DNA of 64,000 nucleotides from Anaerolinea sp. (GTDB taxonomy: Bacteria; Chloroflexota; Anaerolineae; Anaerolineales; Anaerolineaceae). Below, one piece after another: positions 25,913-34,149 of this stretch (position 1 is its first letter; every line of letters begins with the position of its first letter). The position numbers and the translations under genes are program-made. The DNA is taken from NCBI GenBank assembly GCA_029975055.1, contig JARKPU010000051.1, positions 124,001-188,000 of the forward strand, in the 5' to 3' direction. The notes under the pieces were generated by a model. The model was not told where the DNA came from, searched no databases, and was given only the letters and a program-made list of their open reading frames with translations.

Positions 25913-26653
25913 TCATCGGATCGTCCTGCCCCCGTCCACGACGATCATCTGCCCGGTGATGTAATCTTCGCGCATCAGGTAAACCACCGCGCGGGCGGCG
26001 TCTTCCGGCTGGCCCGGCTTTTTGAGCGGCGCAGCCTCGGCCAGGCGCTGCCAGCGCTCTTCTTCCCAGCCCTGCGGCTTGAGCAGCGGCCCCGGCAACA
26101 CGGCGTTCACCCGCACCGTTGGGGCCAGGGCCAGCGCGCTCGAACGGGTGAGCATCCACAGCGCGGCTTTGGAGACGCCGTGATGCACAAAAACGCGCGT
26201 TGGCCTGACCGCCGATTCATCCAGCAGGTTGACCACCGCGCCGCCGCCGTGAGCGAGCATCCAGCGCGCGACCGCCTGGGTGAAGAGGAACGGCCCGCGG
26301 GTGTTGATATCCTGCGCCAGGTCCCAGTCTTCGGGGGTGATTTCGAGGAAGGGCGCTTCCGGCATGATCGAAGCGTTGTTCACCAGGCCGTCCAGCCGGC
26401 CCCATTCCCGGAGGACCGCTTCGACCGCCCCCTGCACCTGGGCCGGCGAGGTCTGGTCGCAGCGCAGGTGCAGGGCAGGCACGCCCAGCGCTTCGATCTC
26501 GCGGCGAGTCTGGCGGGCGGCTTCGGTGGAGGTGAGGTAGGTGAAGGCCACGGCGGCGCCCTCGGCAGCCAGCGCCAGGGCGATGGCCTTGCCGACGCGG
26601 TGCGCCCCGCCGGTGACGAGCATGACGGTGCCTTTCAGGCTGGTGATCGGCAT
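25913..26653 (-). CDS. Short-chain dehydrogenase (pteridine-reductase-like)
   Basis: 246 residues. 'VTGGAHRVGKAIALALAAEGAAVAF' carries the H-R variant of the TGxxxGxG loop that marks pteridine reductases and FolM-like enzymes. 'NNASIMPEAPF', 'VVNLLDESA' and C-terminal 'ITGQMIVVDGGRTIR' complete the fold. In the catalytic zone the usual Tyr-x3-Lys appears as 'FVHHGVSKAAL', with His where Tyr is expected; Ser is replaced as well, so catalysis may differ from classical SDRs. ATG 26653 follows GGAGGG. It is transcribed alone, convergent with the PhyH gene. Confidence 0.8.
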   Translation of the reverse strand: MPITSLKGTVMLVTGGAHRVGKAIALALAAEGAAVAFTYLTSTEAARQTRREIEALGVPALHLRCDQTSPAQVQGAVEAVLREWGRLDGLVNNASIMPEAPFLEITPEDWDLAQDINTRGPFLFTQAVARWMLAHGGGAVVNLLDESAVRPTRVFVHHGVSKAALWMLTRSSALALAPTVRVNAVLPGPLLKPQGWEEERWQRLAEAAPLKKPGQPEDAARAVVYLMREDYITGQMIVVDGGRTIR

Positions 26654-26884
26654 GGTTCCCTCCATTTCTGCCCTGCGCCGCGGGTGCTTCCATTGTACTT
26701 CGAATTAAAAAGGGCGGCGGATGCCTGCTTCAACTCCGGTGCGCCGTGCGCGACAATAAACGCCAATTATTCCTTATTGTATTTGCCAAATGTACCATTA
26801 AAATGAGATTAATCGTCCCGGTGATGGGTTCGCCGGGCCAGGGGGAACGAGAAAGTCGGCCAAGGGATATCACCGGAGGGAAAC

Positions 26885-28201
26885 ATGTCGAAAAAAGCCT
26901 GGTTGTTTGGCTTAATGGCCACCGGCTTGCTGGCGCTCCTGCTTGCCTGGCCGGCCAGCGCGCAAAAAGCCGCTGCGCTGAGCCCCATCGAGCAGCTTGG
27001 CAAGGCGCTGTTCTTTGACCAGCAGCTTTCAAAGAACAGCAACCAATCCTGCGCCACCTGCCACGCCCCCGAGACGGGCTTCACCGGCCCGGATTCGGCC
27101 GTGAACGCGCACGGGGCGGTTTACCCGGGCAGCACGCCCAGCCTGTTCGGCAACCGCAGGCCGCCCGCTGCGGCTTATGCCGGAGACAGCCCGAACCTGC
27201 ACTATGACGCCGCCGCCCAGGAGTGGGTGGGCGGGATGTTCTGGGATGGCCGCGCCGACGGCTCGAAACTGGGCGACCCGCTGGCCGAGCAGGCCATGGG
27301 GCCCTTCCTCAACCCGTTGGAGATGGGGCTGGCCTCGGCGGAGGAATTGTGTGCCAAAGTGAAGGCCGGCAGTTACGCCGCGCTGTTCGACCAGGTGTGG
27401 GGTGCCGGCGCGCTGGATTGCGCCAAAGCCGCCCAGGTTTATGAGCAGATCGGCAGGTCCATCGCCGCCTTTGAGCGCTCGGTGGAGGTGAACCCGTTCA
27501 CTTCCAAGTTCGATGCGTTCTGGGATAAGGCGAAAGCCAGGCGGCTGGATGTGACGCGCATCGGCGCCGCGAACTGGACGAAATACCGCAACCTGGGGCT
27601 GACGGATGCGGAGCTTTACGGTCTGGCCGTCTTCAACGACCCGGCTCAGGCCAACTGCGCCGCGTGCCATTCACTCAAGCCCGGTTCCAGGGGCTACCCG
27701 CTCTTCACCGATTTCAGCTATCAGAACATCGGCTTCCCCAGGAACCCTGAGAACCCCTTCTACACCAACCTGGCTTATAACCCCGACGGCGCGGCGTGGG
27801 TGGACCTCGGGCTGGGCGGCTTCCTGGCGAGCGCCGACCCCGCCAACGCGGCCCTGGCCAACGGCAAGATGAAGGTGCCCACCCTGCGCAATGTGGATAA
27901 GCGCCCCGCGGCGAGCTTCGTCAAAGCGTACGGGCACAACGGGGCGATCAAATCTCTGCCGGATGTGGTGGCCTTCTACGCTGCGCGCGCCATGATGGGC
28001 GGCGGCGGGATGATGGGCGGCGGCGGCATGGGCGGAGGCATGGGCGGAGGCGGCATGGGCGGCGGGGGCATGGGCTGCATGATGGCCCCCGACCCGGAGG
28101 TGAACGAGAACCTGGCCGTGCTGAATCACTTCCGCTGCCGCGACCAGGCCAACATCGTCGCCTTCTTGAAGACGCTCTCGGACGGCTACATCCAAAGGTG
28201 A
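26885..28201 (+). CDS. Di-haem cytochrome c peroxidase / MauG-family protein with Gly-Met-rich insert
   Basis: 438 residues with signal peptide (LLALLLAWPASAQ), so it works outside the membrane. Two c-haem sites are seen: CATCH at 56-60 and CAACH near 258-262. 'FDQQLSKNSNQSCATCH', 'GMFWDGRA' and 'KVPTLRNVDKRPAASFVKAYGHNG' are typical of the CcpA/MauG family, which reduces peroxide or oxidises protein residues. Just before the C-terminus (about residues 368-397) lies a run of GGGGMMGGGGMGGG-type repeats containing many Met and one Cys, not part of the family fold. GGAGGG precedes the ATG and a strong terminator follows. Confidence 0.88.
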   Translation: MSKKAWLFGLMATGLLALLLAWPASAQKAAALSPIEQLGKALFFDQQLSKNSNQSCATCHAPETGFTGPDSAVNAHGAVYPGSTPSLFGNRRPPAAAYAGDSPNLHYDAAAQEWVGGMFWDGRADGSKLGDPLAEQAMGPFLNPLEMGLASAEELCAKVKAGSYAALFDQVWGAGALDCAKAAQVYEQIGRSIAAFERSVEVNPFTSKFDAFWDKAKARRLDVTRIGAANWTKYRNLGLTDAELYGLAVFNDPAQANCAACHSLKPGSRGYPLFTDFSYQNIGFPRNPENPFYTNLAYNPDGAAWVDLGLGGFLASADPANAALANGKMKVPTLRNVDKRPAASFVKAYGHNGAIKSLPDVVAFYAARAMMGGGGMMGGGGMGGGMGGGGMGGGGMGCMMAPDPEVNENLAVLNHFRCRDQANIVAFLKTLSDGYIQR

Positions 28202-28253
28202 GGTTGACCGCAGGCGAGAGGATATAGCAAAACAGGAGCCGGCCATAATTGAA

Positions 28254-28318
28254 GCACCCCCTCCAGATCTCTCCAATCACCGCCATGGTTTTTGGAGAGG
28301 CCGGAGGGGGCGCTTTTA
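28254..28318 (+). terminator. Intrinsic terminator of the peroxidase gene
   Basis: GCACCCCCTCCAGATCTCTCCAA ... TTGGAGAGGCCGGAGGGGGCGC, a long imperfect stem, followed by TTTTAT. Confidence 0.85.
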
Positions 28319-28328
28319 TGGAGCGAGG

Positions 28329-28868
28329 CTAGGCCGATTGTGCCGGTGGAGATTTTTTAACCAGCGAATAGACGACGACGCCAATGCCCGCCAGGATGAG
28401 CAGCGCCGGCCAGAGAATGCCCGCTGCCGTGCCGCGCCGGTAGATGAGCAGCTCGAAGAACGTGCCGAAGATCAGGAACAGCACCAGCCCCAGCCGCACC
28501 AGCCCCCAGCCGCCGCGGCGCGCCCCTTCCGAGCGGCTCCAATAGCCCTGGATGATGCGCCCAACGCCGACGGACGCCACGATGAGCGCCCAGCTGTAGG
28601 CCCAGGTGTCGAAGAGGTCGAAGAGGTTCTGCACGAACAGGATCAGCCCCACCGTGACGATGATGCTGCCCGGGATCGCCAGGCCGCCGCTGGAAGGGCC
28701 GCTCAGGATCATGGCGAGGAAGAAAAGCCCCCCGACGCCGATGATGATCAACGGCCAGAGGGCATCGCCAAAATAGATGCGGAAGAACTGCCCGGCCATG
28801 AAGATCAGGCCGAGGATGATCAGCAATCCCCCGAAGATTGCGCCCGCGCGCGTGCGGTTTTCGTCCAT
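28329..28868 (-). CDS. Multi-pass membrane protein (LiaI/DUF5668-like)
   Basis: 179 residues with about six short hydrophobic helices. The opening 'GAIFGGLLIILGLIFMAGQF' and 'LWPLIIIGVGGLFFL' pairs resemble the LiaI/LiaF-type transmembrane repeat, where Gly-rich helices and 'W-P-hydrophobic' turns recur; a second 'ILWPALLILAGIGVVVY' unit closes the protein. No catalytic motif is visible and function is not assigned. ATG 28868 has AAAGGA nine bases upstream; a TTG two codons earlier is less likely. Convergent with the peroxidase gene. Confidence 0.7.
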   Translation of the reverse strand: MDENRTRAGAIFGGLLIILGLIFMAGQFFRIYFGDALWPLIIIGVGGLFFLAMILSGPSSGGLAIPGSIIVTVGLILFVQNLFDLFDTWAYSWALIVASVGVGRIIQGYWSRSEGARRGGWGLVRLGLVLFLIFGTFFELLIYRRGTAAGILWPALLILAGIGVVVYSLVKKSPPAQSA

Positions 28869-28970
28869 GAGCAAAATCCTTTCTTGAGCTGTGAATGACC
28901 GCTTCCGTTTGGAACGGGAAAACCGGATAAAACCAATGCAGCCGCCGGGAAACCGGATGGGCTTTATTGA

Positions 28971-29010
28971 TTGTATCCATTAATTTCGTAGATACAATAA
29001 GTATAGATAA
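28971..29010 (+). promoter_or_regulatory. Promoter/operator region of the DUF2087 gene
   Basis: TTGTATC (28971-28977) and GATACAA (28991-28997) form an inverted repeat with centres 20 bases apart, about two helix turns. TAGATAAT follows and may be the -10 box, so the repeat spans the -35 zone. A dimeric regulator could bind it. Confidence 0.5.
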
Positions 29011-29047
29011 TACGGATGGCGGATTTTGACTGTGAGGTAACCTACGA

Positions 29048-29479
29048 ATGGACCCAAACCAACCGATGAACGGCGAGATGTTCACCAGGCGCCTGATCAG
29101 CCTCTGCCTGCGCAGCGGCCTGACGGCCTTTCCCAAAGACGGGCTCGACCAGCACATCCTGCTCAAGAGCGCGGCGCTGGTGGTGGGCAGCCACGAAAGC
29201 TACACCGAGAAGGAGATCAACGAGCGGCTGCAATTGTGGCTGTTGCAGGTCTGCCCGATCAAGAATTTCGACCATATCACGCTGCGGCGCTGGCTGGTGG
29301 ACCTGGGCTACCTCAAGCGCAGTCCCGATGGTTCCAGTTACCAGGTGGCGCGCCCCGGTCCCCGGCCCGAGCTGTTTTCGAGCGAGGTGGAGCAGATTGA
29401 CGTGGCGGGGGTCATCGCCGCCGGGAAGGAAGAGATCGAGCGCCGCAAGCGGGAGTACATGCAGCGCGCAGGCAAGTGA
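29048..29479 (+). CDS. DUF2087 domain protein
   Basis: 143 residues, soluble. The central section 'SYTEKEINERLQLWLLQ....FDHITLRRWLVDLGYLKRSPDGSSYQVA' matches the DUF2087 pattern, a small winged-helix-like domain often fused to ArsR or MarR DNA-binding domains. An N-terminal helical part (residues 8-50) precedes it, with no clear second DNA-binding helix. The C-terminus is charged. It may be a transcription regulator; the inverted repeat upstream would then be its own operator, which is inference. Confidence 0.7.
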   Translation: MDPNQPMNGEMFTRRLISLCLRSGLTAFPKDGLDQHILLKSAALVVGSHESYTEKEINERLQLWLLQVCPIKNFDHITLRRWLVDLGYLKRSPDGSSYQVARPGPRPELFSSEVEQIDVAGVIAAGKEEIERRKREYMQRAGK

Positions 29480-29485
29480 GCCGCG

Positions 29486-31498
29486 CTAGGCCGGGGGTTC
29501 AACGTTCGGAGGGCCGGAGATCCAAACCTGCGCGGCCTCCACCTGTTCCGGCTCGCCGATCAAACCCACCCGGTCGCCGGTCTGGAACACACTCATCGAC
29601 TTGGGGTTTGGAATCAACCGGTGGTTGCGGATTAATGCAACCACCGAGGCCCCCGTGCGCGCGCGGATATCCGCCTCCAGCAGGGTTTTCCCGGCCAGGG
29701 GACTTGCCTCTCCCAGCGTCACCCAGGTGATTTCGATGCTGCCGGCGGCGCTGAGCAAGTCGTGCAGTGTGCGGTGCTCTTCCGATGAATCGATCGCGAT
29801 GTTGTAGCGGTCGTGCCGCACCGCCTCGGCGTACTCGTGCACCTGGCGCAGAGGGAAGCCGAGCTGCAGCAGGGCGTGATGGACCATCTCCAGCCCGCCT
29901 TCCAGCTCGGGGTGGACGACGTGGTTGGCGCCCATCCGGTTGAGCATGTGCACGCCCTCCACCGAAGCGGCGCGCGCGATGATCGGCAGGCGGGGGTTGA
30001 GGTCGCGCGCGGCGGCCACGATCAGCGCAGCGGTATCTTCCTGGGAGATGGTGACGACCAGCGCGCGGGCGCGCTCGAGCCGGGCGTGGGTGATCACCTC
30101 CGAGTTGGCGGCGTCGCCAAAAAGGGCGGTGACGCCGCGCGCGTTGAGGGCTTCCACGCGTTCCACGTCCGATTCGATTGCCAGCAGGGGCACCTCAAGC
30201 GATTGGAGCACGCCCACCAGGTGCTCGCCCACGCGCCCGTAGCCGATGACCACCACATGCCCATCCAGCTGCTCCTCGTTGACCTCGGGGAGCGGTTTAT
30301 ACGACTGGAGCTGCTTCCAGAAGCCCGGCATGCGCTGCAGGGTGCGCTCCAGCGCGGGCAGCAGCTTATACAGAAACGGGTTGACGGTGATGGAGATCAG
30401 CGAGGCGGCCAGGATCAAGCCGTATTGGTTCGCGCTGAGCAGCTGGTTTGAGACCCCGGCCTGCCCGAGGATGAAGGAAAATTCGCCGACCTGGCTGAGA
30501 CCCACCGCGACGACGAGGAACGTGCGCGCCGGGCGCGGGAAGAGCAGCCCCAGCAGGATGACGATGACGAGCTTGCCCGCCACCACCAGCAAAGTGACCA
30601 GCGCCACGTTCCCCAGGTTTTGCCACAGGAAGGCCGGGTTGACGAGCATGCCCACCGAGACGAAGAAAAGCACCGAGAACGCCTCGCGGAAGGCGAAGAC
30701 ATCGGCGCCCACCTGGTGGCTGAGCGGCGAGCGGCTGATGATGGCCCCCGCCACGAAGGCCCCCAGCGCCAGCGAGACGCCGAACAGTTCCGAAGCGCCC
30801 AGCGCGATGCCCAGCGTGACGGCCAGGATGGCCAGGATGAACAGCTCGCGCGAGCGGGTGTGGGCGATGCGGTCGAGCAGCCAGGGGATGAGCCGCACCC
30901 CGGCGAACATCATGATGGCCACGAAGCCGGCCGCTTTGAGCAGGGTGATTGCCAGCGAAGGCCAGTCGAAGCCGCCTGAGGTGGATGCCAGCGCCGGCAT
31001 GAGCACCAGGATGAGCACCGAGAGGATATCTTCCATCACCAGCCAGCCCACGGCGGCCTGCCCGTGCGAGGTGTTGAGGAGCGAGTTGTCCATCAGCCCG
31101 CGCAGAAGCACCACCGTGCTGGCCACCGAAATGGACAGCCCCAGGACGATCCCTGCGGAGACCGGCCAGCCCCACAGGCGCGTCAACCCAAAGCCGAGCA
31201 GGGTGGCAAGGCCGGTCTGGATGAGCGCGCCCGGGATGGCGATATCGCGCACGCGCCAGAGATCGCCAAACGAGAAGTGCAGGCCGACGCCAAACATGAG
31301 GAAGATGACCCCCAGCTCGGCCAGCTGCTGGATGGTTTCGACATCGCCCACGAAGCCCGGCGTGAAGGGGCCGATGCTGATCCCGGCCAGCAGGTAGCCG
31401 ACGATCGACGGCAGCCCGATGCGCCGCGCGACGACCCCCCCAAGGAAGGCCACGACGAGCGCGATGGTGATGTTCATTAACAGCGGCACTTCATGCAT
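29486..31498 (-). CDS. Kef-type cation:proton antiporter with TrkA-N and TrkA-C domains
   Basis: 670 residues. The first 385 or so are a CPA2 antiporter with about twelve helices ('GLPSIVGYLLAGISIGPFTPG', 'LGVIFLMFGVGLHFS'). From about 415 'GHVVVIGYGRVGEHLVGVL' begins a Rossmann TrkA-N domain that would bind NAD(H) or nucleotide and gate transport; 'GDAANSEVITHARLERA' is typical. The last 70 residues form a TrkA-C lobe. The family exchanges K+ or Na+ for H+. ATG 31498 follows AAAGGTGA. The stop lies 6 bases from the end of the convergent DUF2087 gene. Hairpin C is in its leader. Confidence 0.9.
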   Translation of the reverse strand: MHEVPLLMNITIALVVAFLGGVVARRIGLPSIVGYLLAGISIGPFTPGFVGDVETIQQLAELGVIFLMFGVGLHFSFGDLWRVRDIAIPGALIQTGLATLLGFGLTRLWGWPVSAGIVLGLSISVASTVVLLRGLMDNSLLNTSHGQAAVGWLVMEDILSVLILVLMPALASTSGGFDWPSLAITLLKAAGFVAIMMFAGVRLIPWLLDRIAHTRSRELFILAILAVTLGIALGASELFGVSLALGAFVAGAIISRSPLSHQVGADVFAFREAFSVLFFVSVGMLVNPAFLWQNLGNVALVTLLVVAGKLVIVILLGLLFPRPARTFLVVAVGLSQVGEFSFILGQAGVSNQLLSANQYGLILAASLISITVNPFLYKLLPALERTLQRMPGFWKQLQSYKPLPEVNEEQLDGHVVVIGYGRVGEHLVGVLQSLEVPLLAIESDVERVEALNARGVTALFGDAANSEVITHARLERARALVVTISQEDTAALIVAAARDLNPRLPIIARAASVEGVHMLNRMGANHVVHPELEGGLEMVHHALLQLGFPLRQVHEYAEAVRHDRYNIAIDSSEEHRTLHDLLSAAGSIEITWVTLGEASPLAGKTLLEADIRARTGASVVALIRNHRLIPNPKSMSVFQTGDRVGLIGEPEQVEAAQVWISGPPNVEPPA

Positions 31499-31532
31499 GT
31501 CGGTTCACCTTTCTGAAGGGACAGTGCTCTTG

Positions 31533-31574
31533 TTTTCTGTAACTTGTGGGGCAAGTACCATAAGCTACAGGAAA
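31533..31574 (-). repeat. Stem-loop C of the recurring hairpin family
   Basis: On the minus strand TTTTCCTGTAGCTTATGG - TACTTGCC - CCACAAGTTACAGAAAA, 8-nt loop. It is followed 3' by GAGCACTGTCCCTT, a word also found beside stem-loop D. Confidence 0.75.
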
Positions 31575-31608
31575 AGATATTCACGATCTCTGAAGGTGTT
31601 TCTCGGTT

Positions 31609-32274
31609 TTATCTGCCGGGGCGCGGGGCAAGGCTCTGCAGCTCGCTGCCCGCCAACGGGCGGCGCGAATGCCCGGTGTAAACCCACTCGGGGCGGGCGG
31701 CCTGCAGGCGGGCCAGGCTGCCCGGAAGCTGCTCCCAGCCGGTGGCCAGCAGGTCTTGCAGGCGGGCAGGCGCGCGCGAGATCAGGTCGGCGGCAAAGGC
31801 CACGGCGCCATCCAGCAGCAGGCAGGTGTGGCCGGGCGTGTGGCCCGGGGTGTGCAAGACGGCGGCCTGGAGGCCGAATTCGGCCAGAGTTTCGCCGTCT
31901 CCGCGCGTGAAATCCGGCGCAGCCGGCGGCAGGGGCCAGAGCCGGTTCAGCAGCGGCATTACCAGCCGGAAGACCCACCCATGCCGTCGGGCGGTGCCGA
32001 GCGGCGAGCGGCCCGCGGCCAGGTGGGGCGCATCGGCGGGGTGCACGCCGATGGGCGCGCCGGTGAGCCGGCGCAGCGCCGCCGCGCTGCCGTAGTGATC
32101 GTAATGTGCGTGGGTGATCCAGATCAACCTGAGGTCGGAGCGCCCGAGGGCGCGCATCTTTTCCAGCACGGCCCCTTGTTGGCCGGGGTGGCCGGTGTCG
32201 ATCAAATACAGGCCGTGCGGGTATTCGAGCAGGAAGGAAAGCCCGAAGCCGGTGGGCAGGATGTGGATGTTCAT
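31609..32274 (-). CDS. MBL-fold metallo-hydrolase
   Basis: 221 residues. The zinc motif is 'ITHAHYDHYGSAA' (HxHxDH), with further ligands in 'LHTPGHTPGHTCLL' (His), 'AFAADLIS' (Asp) and 'VYTGHSRRPL' (His). This is the glyoxalase II/RNase Z-like fold; the open N-terminus 'YPHGLYLIDTGHPGQ' is the usual substrate-pocket strand pair. Substrate unknown. ATG 32274 and a GTG one codon earlier are both possible. The gene starts 24 bases after the rhomboid stop, so the two are likely co-transcribed. Confidence 0.82.
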   Translation of the reverse strand: MNIHILPTGFGLSFLLEYPHGLYLIDTGHPGQQGAVLEKMRALGRSDLRLIWITHAHYDHYGSAAALRRLTGAPIGVHPADAPHLAAGRSPLGTARRHGWVFRLVMPLLNRLWPLPPAAPDFTRGDGETLAEFGLQAAVLHTPGHTPGHTCLLLDGAVAFAADLISRAPARLQDLLATGWEQLPGSLARLQAARPEWVYTGHSRRPLAGSELQSLAPRPGR

Positions 32275-32298
32275 CACCGTCGGTGCGTTTGGGGCGGG

Positions 32299-32973
32299 TT
32301 ACCACCTCACCACCGGGTCGGGCTGGCGCCTGGGCGTGATGATCAGGGCCAGCAGCACGCCGGCCACAAACCCGCCGATGTGCGCCCAGAAGGCCGTGCC
32401 GCCCACATCCCCCGCGCCCAGCGTGAGCACCCCGTTGAACAGCTGCAGCACGAACCAGAGGATGAGCACGAGGCTGGCCGGAACCAGCGTGAGGCGCATA
32501 AAGAAGCCGATGGGGATGAAGGTGAGCACGCGGCTTTGCGGGAACAGCACCAGGTAAGCGCCCAGCACGGCGGCGATGGCCCCGCTGGCGCCCACGGTTG
32601 GGATCTGCGAGCCTGGGTTGGTGAGGATGTGGGTGAGGGAGGCCACCACGCCGCCCACCAGGTAGAAGATGAGGTACTTGATCGGCCCCATCAGGTCTTC
32701 GACGTTGTCGCCGAAGATCCACAGGTAGAGCATGTTGCCGCCCAGGTGCAGCAGCCCGGCGTGCATGAACATGGAGGTGAAGATATCGCCGATGCTGGCG
32801 GCGTTAACCCCGGCGGTGAAATTGGCCGGGATGAGCGCGAACTGGTAAACCAGCGCTTCCTGGTTGGGGCCCGCCAGCCACATCATGATGAACACGAACA
32901 CGTTGGCGGCAATCAGCAGGTAGTTGATGATTGGCACATGCCGGGTGGGAATCTGGTCGCGGATCGGGATCAT
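32299..32973 (-). CDS. Rhomboid-family intramembrane serine protease
   Basis: 224 residues, six to seven helices. Catalytic Ser is in 'TVGASGAIAAVLGAY' (GxSG) and the partner His in 'FWAHIGGFVAGVLLAL'. 'HAGLLHLGGNMLYLWIFGDNVED' is the conserved helix-2 region. The N-terminus 'MIPIRDQIPTRHVPIINYLLI' is the usual short cytoplasmic lead of bacterial GlpG-like members that lack the extra N-terminal domain. AAGGAG precedes ATG 32973 at nine bases. Confidence 0.92.
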   Translation of the reverse strand: MIPIRDQIPTRHVPIINYLLIAANVFVFIMMWLAGPNQEALVYQFALIPANFTAGVNAASIGDIFTSMFMHAGLLHLGGNMLYLWIFGDNVEDLMGPIKYLIFYLVGGVVASLTHILTNPGSQIPTVGASGAIAAVLGAYLVLFPQSRVLTFIPIGFFMRLTLVPASLVLILWFVLQLFNGVLTLGAGDVGGTAFWAHIGGFVAGVLLALIITPRRQPDPVVRW

Positions 32974-33124
32974 GGCGGTGACTCCTTCTGGGGCGGGATT
33001 CGCCGGAGCTCAACCCGGGCGGCGGGTATTCCTGGGTAAATTGTGACCATGCAGCCGAGAATGGGTGCACTTCCGGTAACCTTATGTTACCACAGCGGGC
33101 GACTTTCCAGATCGTGTGTACCTT

Positions 33125-33185
33125 TTTTCTATACTCTTTGGGGTTTGCCCCACAGAGCATAGAAAATTAGCGGCACCTGTCCCTT
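33125..33185 (+). repeat. Stem-loop D of the recurring hairpin family with TGTCCC flank
   Basis: TTTTCTATACTCTTTGG - GGTTTGCC - CCACAGAGCATAGAAAA: 17 positions with two A/C-type mismatches and an 8-nt loop. AGCGGCACCTGTCCCTT follows, the kind of word that often flanks REP/RAYT (Y1 transposase) elements. Here it lies on the plus strand relative to minus-strand genes. Confidence 0.75.
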
Positions 33186-33186
33186 T

Positions 33187-33864
33187 CTAAAACGGCAGGT
33201 CGAGCCGGCTGTAGGGGAAGGCGCTGCCGTGGCCGGGGTAGATGGTGCCGGGGCGCAGGCGAGCGAGCTTTTCGATGCTGGCGCGGGCCGCGGCGAGGTC
33301 GTCCATGATCGAGTTCAACGCGGGCGATTTGACGTTTTCGAGCAGGTCGCCGCAGAAGAGGCTGCCATCCTCCGCCAGCACGCCGATGGAACCCAGCGAA
33401 TGGCCCGGGATGTGAACGACAGCCGCTTCCAGGCCGAATTCGGCGAGCGATGCGCCGTCTTCGAGGAGCAAATCTGGGGCGCAGCGGTTGGCCTTGCCAA
33501 ACCCGAACAGGACGGGCGCAGCCGCGCGCAGCAGCCGGCTGCCCTGCTTGCGGTTGTAGAACATATCGCCGCGTTCGAGCATGAGCGAATCGCCCGCGTG
33601 CATGGCGATTTTTACGCCATGCCTGGCGCGCAGGTGCGCGGCGCTGCCCGTGTGGTCGAAGTCGCCGTGGGTGAGGAGCACCAGCCGCAGTGAGCCTGCG
33701 GCGCAGCCGGCGCGCTCCAGTTCGCGTTCCAGCGCCGGGCGGGCCGATGCGGGGCCGGTGTCGATCAAAACCCAGCCGCCGCCTGCCGTTTCGAGCAGGT
33801 AGCAGTTGACGCTGCCCATGCCGAGCGGCAGCGGGAGGGTGATGGTGTGAATTTTTTGCGGCAT
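33187..33864 (-). CDS. MBL-fold metallo-hydrolase
   Basis: 225 residues, paralogue-like to the gene at 31609: 'LLTHGDFDHTGSAAHL' is the HxHxDH-type site with Gly replacing the middle residue, 'VVHIPGHSLGSIGVL' and 'LFCGDLLEN' supply further ligands, and 'TIYPGHGSAFP' the last His. The first strand pair 'GSVNCYLLETAGGGWVLIDTGPAS' is typical of glyoxalase II-like proteins. ATG 33864 has GAGG five bases upstream; GTG 33870 is the alternative. It stands beside the rhomboid-MBL pair, separated by hairpin D. Confidence 0.83.
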   Translation of the reverse strand: MPQKIHTITLPLPLGMGSVNCYLLETAGGGWVLIDTGPASARPALERELERAGCAAGSLRLVLLTHGDFDHTGSAAHLRARHGVKIAMHAGDSLMLERGDMFYNRKQGSRLLRAAAPVLFGFGKANRCAPDLLLEDGASLAEFGLEAAVVHIPGHSLGSIGVLAEDGSLFCGDLLENVKSPALNSIMDDLAAARASIEKLARLRPGTIYPGHGSAFPYSRLDLPF

Positions 33865-34072
33865 GCTCACCTCGTGAAATGCATGGTTACCTGATTATAG
33901 CCCGAGGCGCGCGTTGCACGGGCGAAGAATACCGGGCGTGCGGCGGCCAGATGCACTTTTCGGGCGGCTGGAGGGTCTCTTCCGTTTGCCCCGCCATGCA
34001 CACCCGAAGCAGTGCACATTTTGTCCGGTCGAATCGAGAGTGCTCATCCGGCAAATCACCCCCCCGGTGGGG

Positions 34073-34118
34073 TAAAAGCGAACGGCCCCCTCGGTGAGGG
34101 AATCACCGTGGAGGGCCG
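34073..34118 (-). terminator. Intrinsic terminator closing the sugar supercluster
   Basis: On the minus strand CGGCCCTCCACGGTGA - TTCCC - TCACCGAGGGGGCCG, followed by TTCGCTTTTACC. It begins about 32 bases after the last isomerase gene. Confidence 0.85.
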
Positions 34119-34149
34119 CGAGGAGCCGGGTTGGAAATGGCGGCAGGGG

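Noticed and set aside
12865-33185. Reading the four hairpins as a known riboswitch or as plain terminators
   Set aside because: No conserved core beyond stem and loop is present, two of them lie in divergent gene leaders, and T-runs after the stem are absent or part of the stem.
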